A stretch of DNA of 12,824 bases from NCBI GenBank assembly GCA_029824495.1, contig JALGXY010000232.1, forward strand, positions 1 through 12,824, written 5' to 3'. The stretch comes from Fimbriimonadia bacterium (GTDB lineage: Bacteria; Armatimonadota; Fimbriimonadia; Fimbriimonadales; Fimbriimonadaceae). How positions within the stretch are numbered: position 1 is the first letter of the stretch; each line of letters begins with the position of its first letter. Both the position numbers and the translations under genes were made by a program. Below, one piece after another: positions 1 to 5,379 of the stretch. The notes beneath the pieces were generated by a model that made no database searches, had not been told where the DNA came from, and saw nothing but the letters and a program-made list of their open reading frames with translations.

Positions 1-2106
1 GACACCGTTTGGCAGGACGCCAGATGAGTCGACTTCACCGTCTTCAGCCTCCGTGCGCCACCTGCCGACCGCATCAAAATTCTCGAGACCAAACCCGAGC
101 GGGTCCATCAAGCGGTGACACGAAGCACAGGCTGGATCTTCCCGATGCTTGACAAGCTTCTCGCGAAAAGTCAGTTCGTTGGCCTCCTCGTCCTCTTTTT
201 CGATGCTCGGCGTGCCGGGTGGAGGCGGAGGCGGAGGCGTGCCCAGAACCTGCTCTAAAATCCAACGGCCTCGCTTAACAGGCGAGGTGCGATTCGGGTT
301 GCTGGTGACGGTCAAGACGGCGCCCTGCGTCAGGATTCCGCCTCGGCCAAGTTCACCGACTTTGACCCGGCGGAACGACCGTCCCTGAACACCAGGAATT
401 CCGTAGTGAGCCGCAAGCCTCTGGTTCAAAAACGTCCAGTCGGCTTCGATGAAATCGGTGACTGGGCGGTCCGCCCGCATGATGTCGACAAAGAAGAGGC
501 GAGACTCTTCGAGCATGTCTTGCCGCAGCTCCTCCGTGAATCCAGGGAAGAGATCAGGGTCCGGCGCGTGATCCTGGATGATCCCGATCTGAAGCCATTG
601 ACGGCCGAAGCTCTCAGCAAGCGTATTGGCCTTCTGATCTTTGAGCATCCGATCGATCTGGGCCGTGAGAACATCTGGTTTGGTCAACTCGCCGCTACCC
701 GCAAGTTCGAAAAGCGTCTCGTCGGGCATGGTGCTCCAGAGGAAGTAGCTGAGGCGTGACGCGAGCTCAAATCCGTTCAAGGCGGTTTCTACATTGCTCG
801 TGGCGCTGTCGAGCTCGATGCGGAACAGGAAGCTGGGCGAGATCAGGCAGGCTGCGACACCCGCTCTCATCCCGTGTTCATAGCTGCCGCCGATCTCCAT
901 GCCAGCCTCAAAGACCTGGTAGAGCCGGTCGATCTCATTCAGAGTCGCGGGGCGGCGGAATGCTCGCGAAGCAAAATCGCCGAGCTGGCCCTTTGCTGCG
1001 GCCTCTTCTTGACCGGCCAGCGGCCGCCGAGGAATCACCGCAAGGTGGGATTCAGACTTTTTCTTGTCAGAATCGAACGGCCCCAGAATCTCAATCGACT
1101 CGAGAGCCAGGTTCCTGTCTCGGCGCTTAGGGTCCTTCGCTTTGGGGTCGTAGAAGTCATTGATGAACGAGGCCTGAATCTGCAGTGTTTTGGTCGTGAT
1201 ATCGACCGGAAACTCGTAGACGCCCGGTTTGCCCTGCTCGGCTTTAACCGTAAACGTGATCGGGCGCGCTCGGCCAGCAGCAACGCTCATCTTCGCCGAC
1301 TCAGGGCCTGCCTGCTGCGCCCAGGCGACTATGCGGACCCGATAGGCTCCCGCCTCTTTAACCTTATGGTTGATAATTGCTGTACCACGGGAGAAAAAGT
1401 GAACGCCAAACTCACGCTTATTGGCCGATCCTTCCACCACCATGTCATCAACCGAATAGAGCTTTTCTTCGAAAGAACTGACCTCAATCGCCTGATCTGC
1501 CAGAGCCTCTGCTTGATCTGCGAGCTTCTCCAAATGCAGGGTCGAAAGCGTCAGAACATCGCCGATATTGTCAAACCCGTGGCCGACATCATCGGAGGGA
1601 AAAGCCGCCGCGTGATCGCCCTCAAGTTTGAGCAGATCGCGGATCGTATTGTTGTATTCCAGCCGATTGAGGCGGCGTATCGTCACCCGTCCGGGATCGA
1701 CGAGTTCACAGTCTGCGATCAGAGCTTCATCAAGCCATTCCACCATCTGGTCGAACTGCTTGTTTGAGGGCATCTTTGAGCCGTCAGGAGGCATGATCGA
1801 AGCACGAATCATGCTCAGTGCGCGGGCATAGGTTTCTCGATCTGCGGTGACGGATTCAACAGAACTTAATCCGGAGAAGCTGATATCACCGGCTGGAGCA
1901 TCGTCACTGTGGCAGGGCAGGCAGAGATCATCAAAGTGCTTCTTGACCGATCTCTGCAGCTCCCGATCCAGATCCTGCTGCTGAGCTGGCACTTCATTCG
2001 GACCGCTCATCGCCGAAGCTGTGATAAAGCCGATCGAGCAGAGAATCAACGATGCTGGAAGCACTTTTCGGACCCAAAACGGTCGATTTGAACCTGAGCT
2101 GCTCAT
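1..2106 (-). CDS. Planctomycete-type cytochrome / DUF1592-family secreted protein (C-terminus cut by window edge)
   Basis: An open frame runs without a stop from ATG at 2106 to base 1 (702 codons) and continues beyond the window. Residues 14-33 form a signal peptide or anchor (RKVLPASLILCSIGFITASA). A haem-c motif CLPCH lies at residues 62-66, followed by a DUF1587-like segment (VTIRRLNRLEYNNTIRDLL, from 141), a beta-rich carbohydrate-binding-like insert (about 235-345), a DUF1595/DUF1592 region (about 378-575) and a DUF1588 region. DUF1588 shows the family's proline run (LGTPPPPPPPGTP, 621-633) and a second CASCH haem motif at 660-664, followed by DPLGFGLENFDAVGRWR. The usual final DUF1585 domain would lie outside the window. 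Family knowledge: these proteins are abundant in Planctomycetota and relatives, probably exported c-type cytochromes often linked to polysaccharide use; the exact reaction is unknown. GAGG lies 3 nt before the ATG. Domain order is seen; function is inferred. Confidence 0.93.
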   Translation of the reverse strand, partial: MSSSGSNRPFWVRKVLPASLILCSIGFITASAMSGPNEVPAQQQDLDRELQRSVKKHFDDLCLPCHSDDAPAGDISFSGLSSVESVTADRETYARALSMIRASIMPPDGSKMPSNKQFDQMVEWLDEALIADCELVDPGRVTIRRLNRLEYNNTIRDLLKLEGDHAAAFPSDDVGHGFDNIGDVLTLSTLHLEKLADQAEALADQAIEVSSFEEKLYSVDDMVVEGSANKREFGVHFFSRGTAIINHKVKEAGAYRVRIVAWAQQAGPESAKMSVAAGRARPITFTVKAEQGKPGVYEFPVDITTKTLQIQASFINDFYDPKAKDPKRRDRNLALESIEILGPFDSDKKKSESHLAVIPRRPLAGQEEAAAKGQLGDFASRAFRRPATLNEIDRLYQVFEAGMEIGGSYEHGMRAGVAACLISPSFLFRIELDSATSNVETALNGFELASRLSYFLWSTMPDETLFELAGSGELTKPDVLTAQIDRMLKDQKANTLAESFGRQWLQIGIIQDHAPDPDLFPGFTEELRQDMLEESRLFFVDIMRADRPVTDFIEADWTFLNQRLAAHYGIPGVQGRSFRRVKVGELGRGGILTQGAVLTVTSNPNRTSPVKRGRWILEQVLGTPPPPPPPGTPSIEKEDEEANELTFREKLVKHREDPACASCHRLMDPLGFGLENFDAVGRWRTEAEDGEVDSSGVLPNGV

Positions 2107-2118
2107 GATCCTCAACTC

Positions 2119-2147
2119 ATTTTACGCAAGGACGCGTAGAATGTTCA
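2119..2147 (-). promoter_or_regulatory. Candidate sigma70-type promoter for the DUF1592 gene
   Basis: On the minus strand TGAACA (2147-2142, 4 of 6 to TTGACA) is separated by exactly 17 bp from TAAAAT (2124-2119, 5 of 6 to TATAAT). Transcription would start about 5 nt before the ATG at 2106, leaving a very short leader that just includes GAGG. Its -35 overlaps the candidate -10 of the divergent peroxidase gene. Prediction from sequence only. Confidence 0.5.
2137..2142 (+). promoter_or_regulatory. Candidate -10 element of the glutathione peroxidase gene
   Basis: TAGAAT matches TATAAT at 5 of 6 positions and lies 9 nt before the ATG at 2152. A start 6-8 nt downstream would give a leader of only about 1-3 nt, so the mRNA would be practically leaderless. 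This fits the lack of a Shine-Dalgarno sequence near the ATG (the nearest, AAGGA, is about 20 nt away). No convincing -35 is visible, so confidence is modest. Confidence 0.35.
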
Positions 2148-2151
2148 CATT

Positions 2152-2679
2152 ATGTTCTTCAGTCTTGCAGCCACGACACCCGTCTACGACGGCCCAGCAA
2201 AGTCGATCTACGAGTTCACGATGAAAGACATCGACGGCAAGCCCGTCGCCCTTAAGAAGTTTAAGGGCAAGGTGATTCTCGTTGTGAATGTCGCCAGCAA
2301 GTGCGGCTTGACTCCCCAATACGAAGGTCTTCAGAAGCTTTATAAAGAGCGCAAGAAGGAGGGGCTGGTCATCCTGGGATTCCCCGCAAACAACTTCGGC
2401 AAGCAGGAGCCGGGATCCGACAAGGAGATCAAGGTTTTCTGCACTGAGAAGTACGACGTGACCTTCCCGATGTTCAGCAAGATCAGCGTCAAAGGCGACG
2501 ACGCCCATGAACTGTACAAGTGGCTTGTCAGCTCCACAACCAAGAAAGACATCGAGTGGAACTTCGCCAAATTTGTGATCGGGCGAGACGGTCAAATTGC
2601 CGAGCGGTTCAGCCCGCAGACGAAGCCAGACAACAAGAAGCTGGTGAGCCGGCTCAACACTGAGCTTTCGGCCAAGTAA
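2152..2679 (+). CDS. Glutathione peroxidase family protein (probably thioredoxin-dependent)
   Basis: This 175-residue protein is a thioredoxin-fold peroxidase that reduces hydrogen peroxide and organic hydroperoxides. The peroxidatic Cys51 sits in NVASKCGLTPQY. The rest of the catalytic tetrad is Gln85 (in GFPANNFGKQEPG), Trp136 and Asn137 (in WNFAKFVIGRDG). Cys97, in FCTEKYDVTFPMF, is at the resolving-cysteine position of non-selenium enzymes that use thioredoxin rather than glutathione; this substrate preference is inferred. The family usually starts close to the segment SIYEFTMKDIDGK, here at residue 18, so the first 17 residues are a short extension. An in-frame stop at 2137-2139 leaves ATG 2152 as the earliest start; ATG 2221 is an alternative. 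No ribosome binding site is apparent. It is transcribed divergently from the DUF1592 gene, only 45 bp away. Related to E. coli BtuE. Confidence 0.95.
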   Translation: MFFSLAATTPVYDGPAKSIYEFTMKDIDGKPVALKKFKGKVILVVNVASKCGLTPQYEGLQKLYKERKKEGLVILGFPANNFGKQEPGSDKEIKVFCTEKYDVTFPMFSKISVKGDDAHELYKWLVSSTTKKDIEWNFAKFVIGRDGQIAERFSPQTKPDNKKLVSRLNTELSAK

Positions 2680-2690
2680 TCAAGAAATCA

Positions 2691-2715
2691 GGCCTCCCAA
2701 AATAATTGGGAGGCC
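2691..2715 (+). terminator. GC-rich hairpin just after the glutathione peroxidase gene
   Basis: GGCCTCCC (2691-2698) and GGGAGGCC (2708-2715) form a perfect 8-bp stem around a 9-nt AT-rich loop, 11 nt after the stop codon. No T run follows it on the plus strand (CCGGTGCTT), so it is not a textbook intrinsic terminator. It could stabilise the transcript's 3' end or work together with the terminator at 2819. Confidence 0.4.
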
Positions 2716-2818
2716 CCGGTGCTTCTGGGTATCGCAAAGCGAGCTGCGATCTTCCCAGGCTACCACGGAGCCTCCTCAGGCTAGCCTGCCGAATGTTGAA
2801 TCGAGATTCTTCATTCGG

Positions 2819-2844
2819 CGAACAGAACGAGTCTGTTCGTTTTT
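2819..2844 (+). terminator. Rho-independent terminator
   Basis: CGAACAGA (2819-2826) and TCTGTTCG (2832-2839) form a perfect 8-bp stem with a 5-nt loop ACGAG, followed directly by TTTTT (2840-2844). The T tract is on the plus strand, so it would end transcription from the peroxidase gene, or from a small RNA within 2691-2844. Confidence 0.75.
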
Positions 2845-3339
2845 CTGTTCATGGAGCTGATTCTCCGTTTGACCGAAGATTCGCCCGCTTACAGAGCAGT
2901 TACCTTTTGAGCGACTTTCCTTGAGGTCAGTCATTTAGCGCTCTACTCAGTTTTTTCGACCAGTGGTTCGATGCTTTTTGCAAAGCGGCTCTAGAGCCTT
3001 TTCAATCGATCTCTGTCTAGTTCCTTTTTCTGACATCCATCGGCTTGTTGTTGCCGAAATGGATCTGCGGCCGGAGCCGCCTCGCCTTTCCAAAGGTCTT
3101 GAGGATTAGTATAAGGATTTCCTTTCGAAAAAACACAGAAATTTTGAGGCATTTTTCCACACCATGTGGATATCCAGGACAGTTGAACCTGAATGTGGTC
3201 AAAACCCCGGTGGAAAGAATTCTTGAGGAAATGACGCCCCATTGATTTTGGCTTTGACAGGCTAGGTTTCTGAAGTGAGGACGTGTGCCAATGACTCCCC
3301 TTCCCCTTATTCATAGGGGGAAGAGAGGACGATCAGATA
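2845..3339. other. Gene-free intergenic stretch
   Basis: No convincing coding region is present: the open frames on both strands have unnatural composition and no recognisable motifs. Visible elements are small. They are a 4-bp hairpin GGAG/CTCC at 2853-2866, the palindrome GGCTCTAGAGCC (2987-2998) followed by TTTT, a short stem GCGGC/GCCGC (3067-3080), an inverted pair of DnaA-box-like 9-mers (3153-3173), an isolated TTGACA (3254-3259) without a matching -10, and the hairpin at 3300-3323. It separates two genes that converge on it. Confidence 0.6.
3300..3323 (-). terminator. Possible terminator hairpin of the rhomboid-like gene
   Basis: CTTCCCC (3300-3306) pairs with GGGGAAG (3317-3323) around a 10-nt loop, 16 nt beyond the stop codon of the minus-strand gene ending at 3340. 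No T tract follows on the minus strand, so this is a weak terminator candidate or a 3'-end protecting hairpin. Confidence 0.35.
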
Positions 3340-4089
3340 TCACTCGTCAACCGAGTCTTCGAGGAGCTTTCGCAGACGTTCCTGATCTTCCCGTTCTTTC
3401 TGCCGGTCTTTCACCTTGTCGATGAACTCCACGAACTCCTGATCCTCTCGCTTCTTCTGCCGATGCTTGTCGAAAGTAGGTCGAGCGTACGGTATCGGCA
3501 GCTTGTCAAGACCCCAAAACCAGGCGACAGCCAGAGGGGCCAGCATCAGAAGGCCGGTCACATAGGTGCCAAACCCATAGCCAAAAAACGTCAGCGCGCC
3601 GATCAGCGCTGCAAGCCACTTCGCTTTGACCGGAATGGCGAAGAAGATGCGAATCGTCACATCCTGCATCCGCGCGCACCAGAGAACTGAGAGCGCCGCA
3701 ACCGGTGCGTAAGCCCCTGTCAGCCACATCCCACCTCCATCAATGGTCTGCCCCAATGCAAAAGCGAGCGATTGAGCCAATACAGCCACACCGAATGCAG
3801 TCAGGAGGCCTGCGGTCTTGATTTCGCGCTCTAGGGCCGGAGCAATGATGTAGAGCCAGTAGCCGAGGAAGAGCGCCCCAATCACCCGCGAGCCAGATGC
3901 GGCCAGAGGGTAGAGGATCAGATTCTCAATGCTGCCGAACGGTTCGACTCCACTAAGAGCAAACAGGTCTACCAACTGATCACGAGTGAAAAAATTGATC
4001 AGGAAAGGCATGACGACCAACCCGATCAGAATCCATGTACCGCGGCTCGACCGGATGGTATTGGGGCTTTGGCGGCCAAAGTTGGTCAT
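3340..4089 (-). CDS. Rhomboid-like integral membrane protein lacking the catalytic Ser and His (predicted pseudoprotease)
   Basis: The 249-residue product has about six hydrophobic segments (roughly 18-34, 68-84, 93-112, 121-139, 147-173, 176-193) and a highly charged, coiled-coil-prone tail (205-249). Several segments read like rhomboid landmarks: ENLILYPLAASGSRVIGALF for the family's WQ-x-x-TYxFxH loop, then APALER, and a strongly rhomboid-like IRIFFAIPVKAKWLAALIG (146-164). The catalytic GxSG motif of TM4 is replaced by TGAYAP (124-129). The histidine expected in TM6 (AHxGG) is replaced by TYVTG (175-179). It is therefore probably not a protease; inactive members of the family bind membrane clients. 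The family call is by eye. The same frame extends upstream to 4185, but that part is the tRNA gene, so ATG 4089 is preferred. It has no Shine-Dalgarno: only TTTTTTCG separates the tRNA CCA end from the ATG. Confidence 0.6.
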   Translation of the reverse strand: MTNFGRQSPNTIRSSRGTWILIGLVVMPFLINFFTRDQLVDLFALSGVEPFGSIENLILYPLAASGSRVIGALFLGYWLYIIAPALEREIKTAGLLTAFGVAVLAQSLAFALGQTIDGGGMWLTGAYAPVAALSVLWCARMQDVTIRIFFAIPVKAKWLAALIGALTFFGYGFGTYVTGLLMLAPLAVAWFWGLDKLPIPYARPTFDKHRQKKREDQEFVEFIDKVKDRQKEREDQERLRKLLEDSVDE

Positions 4090-4097
4090 CGAAAAAA

Positions 4098-4173
4098 TGG
4101 CGCCCCCGGAGGGATTCGAACCCCCAACCCTCTCCTTAGGACGGAGCAGCTCTATCCGTTGAGCTACGGAGGC
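4098..4173 (-). tRNA. tRNA-Arg (anticodon CCU) with encoded CCA
   Basis: Read on the minus strand, the 7-bp acceptor stem GCCTCCG pairs with CGGGGGC. T8-A9 follows, then the D stem GCTC/GAGC with an 8-nt loop, an anticodon loop GTCCTAA (anticodon CCT, for AGG codons), a 5-nt variable loop GGGTT, and the T arm GGGGG-TTCGAAT-CCCTC. Then come discriminator G73 and a genomically encoded CCA (4098-4100). Oddities: a G27-A43 mismatch at the top of the anticodon stem, and G at position 32, where a pyrimidine is usual. The rhomboid-like gene starts 8 nt after the CCA, so both probably lie on one transcript. No clear promoter was found upstream; GGTATCTT at 4188-4195 is at best a weak -10. Confidence 0.93.
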
Positions 4174-4311
4174 GCGCAGGCTCAAAGATACCAGACGGCA
4201 GGGCAGCGCCAGTGCCTTCTGATTAAAGCTAAATCATCAGAATGGTCAATTTCGACATCTGATAGCTGCGCAGGTCAACACCACGGCGAATCTGTGGGGA
4301 ATCTTAAGGAT

Positions 4312-5367
4312 GTGATATCCATCCTAGCTGCAGGTGTGCTGCTCTCCATTGAAGCAGATCAGCCATTTCGAGGCTGGCCCAGCCATCGCTCCCACAGATC
4401 CCACCCTCTCGAACGAGAGATCTCAAGCATCAAACAGCTCACCTTCGGCGGACAGAATGCCGAAGCGTACTGGAACCTGGACGGAACAAAGATCACGTTC
4501 CAGTCGCGCCAGCCGAGCTATCCAGATGAGCAGATCTACACGATGAATGCGGACGGCTCAGACAAGACGCTGATCAGCACCGGCCTCGGCCGATGCACCT
4601 GCAGCTACTTCTCCCCAGATGGCCGATACATCTACTTCAGTTCTGGCCACCACACTCAGCCAGGTGCTCAGCCGCACGTCGACATGAGCAAGGGCTATGT
4701 CTGGATGGTCAATCCACACTTTGAGCTCTACCGGCGCGACCTGCAGGATGGCGGCCTCGAAACTGTCCTCAGCCTGCCTGGCTACGTTGCCGAGACGACA
4801 ATTGCCCCCAGCGGCCAGTACATGACCTTCACGGCCAATTTTGAAGGTGATCTCGACATCTATCGGTGCGATATGAACGGTTTTAATGTCAAGAAGCTGA
4901 CAGACGAGTACGGCTACGATGGCGGACCGTTTGTAAGCTGGGACGGAAAACTGATCACCTACCGCCGAGCACCGCTCGAAATGTCAGCCAAAGAAAAATC
5001 AGACTACGCCGCTCTTCTCGAGCAGCACCTGGTGCGTCCGGGCGAGCTCGAAATCTGGGTGATGAACGCAGATGGATCTGGCAAGAAGCAGGTTACAAGC
5101 CTGGGTGGGGCAGCGTTTGCCCCCTTCATCCACCCGAACGGCAAGGAGATCATCTTCAGCTCGAATCATCACGATCCTCGTGGCCGGGAGTTCGACCTCT
5201 TTGTAATCAACATCGACGGCACGGGTCTGCGGCAGGTGACATTCACTCCTGATTTCGACGGCTTCCCGATGTTCAGCCGAGATGGCAAGAAGCTGATCTG
5301 GGCCTCGAACCGACACGGCGCAGTCGCCCGCGAAACCAACGTCTTCACCGCAGACTGGAAGAGCTGA
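4312..5367 (+). CDS. Secreted TolB/PD40-type beta-propeller protein
   Basis: With GTG at 4312 the product has 351 residues. Residues 2-15 form a short hydrophobic export segment (ISILAAGVLLSIEA). The rest consists of PD40/WD40-like TolB-type blades: WNLDGTKITFQS (54-65) with QIYTMNADGSDK, YFSPDGRYIYFSS (99-111), APSGQYMTFTANFEGDLDIY (165-184), VSWDGKLITYRR (208-219) with EIWVMNADGSGKKQVTS, HPNGKEIIFSSN (274-285) with LFVINIDGTGLRQVTF, and MFSRDGKKLIWASNRHG (320-336). Such proteins are often periplasmic and bind proteins or peptides; the actual partner is unknown. The start is uncertain: GTG 4294 would add MGNLKD and give the signal peptide a positive charge. No good Shine-Dalgarno is seen for either. 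The open frame reaches back to 4069, but its first part is antisense tRNA and is rejected. The gene converges on the 719-residue gene with a single base between stop codons. Confidence 0.85.
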   Translation: MISILAAGVLLSIEADQPFRGWPSHRSHRSHPLEREISSIKQLTFGGQNAEAYWNLDGTKITFQSRQPSYPDEQIYTMNADGSDKTLISTGLGRCTCSYFSPDGRYIYFSSGHHTQPGAQPHVDMSKGYVWMVNPHFELYRRDLQDGGLETVLSLPGYVAETTIAPSGQYMTFTANFEGDLDIYRCDMNGFNVKKLTDEYGYDGGPFVSWDGKLITYRRAPLEMSAKEKSDYAALLEQHLVRPGELEIWVMNADGSGKKQVTSLGGAAFAPFIHPNGKEIIFSSNHHDPRGREFDLFVINIDGTGLRQVTFTPDFDGFPMFSRDGKKLIWASNRHGAVARETNVFTADWKS

Positions 5368-5379
5368 ATCAGCTCTTCC
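5357..5379. terminator. Perfect palindrome spanning two convergent stop codons (possible bidirectional terminator)
   Basis: GGAAGAGCTGA (5357-5367), one central A (5368) and TCAGCTCTTCC (5369-5379) form an 11-bp perfect inverted repeat. Each arm ends in the TGA of one of the two facing genes, and both genes end in codons AAG AGC TGA (Lys-Ser-stop). As RNA either strand can form a 9-bp stem with a 5-nt loop. T-rich tails are weak on both sides, so termination is likely but not proven. Confidence 0.5.

Larger units (their letters stand above)
2691..2844 (+). other. Cluster of five consecutive hairpins (3' UTR of the peroxidase gene or structured small RNA)
   Basis: Almost every base in this stretch can be placed in a local stem. 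Hairpin 1 is 2691-2698 with 2708-2715. Hairpin 2 pairs CTGGG 2725-2729 with CCCAG 2754-2758, and ATCGCA 2731-2736 with TGCGAT 2745-2750. Next come alternating AGGCT (2757, 2778) and AGCCT (2769, 2783) blocks that can pair in mutually exclusive ways; they include the palindrome CAGGCTAGCCTG (2777-2788). Hairpin 4 pairs CCGAATG 2789-2795 with CATTCGG 2812-2818, with an inner GAAT/ATTC stem. The fifth is the terminator at 2819-2844. The block begins 11 nt after the peroxidase stop codon. I do not recognise it as a known RNA family and see no separate promoter, so it may simply be a folded 3' untranslated region. Confidence 0.45.

Noticed and set aside
220..240. GGAGGC-like repeat resembling a microsatellite
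   Set aside because: On the minus strand it encodes the proline run that is a normal feature of DUF1588 domains (LGTPPPPPPP).
874..1767. Plus-strand 297-codon open frame
   Set aside because: It is antisense to the well-supported DUF1592 protein, has no motifs and shows biased shadow composition.
3153..3173. Replication origin based on the two DnaA-box-like sites
   Set aside because: Only two imperfect sites are present, and no dnaA, dnaN, gidA or parAB genes are nearby.
3254..3259. TTGACA as a promoter -35
   Set aside because: No -10-like hexamer is found 16-18 bp downstream, and the only gene beyond it is on the other strand.
2991..3314. Minus-strand 107-codon open frame in the gene-free region
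   Set aside because: It has no start signal, no recognisable motif and random-looking composition, and it overlaps small hairpins and other equally poor frames.
4090..4185. N-terminal extension of the rhomboid-like reading frame to 4185
   Set aside because: It translates the tRNA gene itself (SVAQRIELLRPKERVGGSNP) and is not protein coding.
4069..4311. N-terminal extension of the beta-propeller reading frame back to ATG 4069
   Set aside because: The first part (GAPGGIRTPNPLLRTEQLYP) is the antisense of the tRNA-Arg gene, a well-known false translation; the rest lacks protein-like composition until the hydrophobic export segment.
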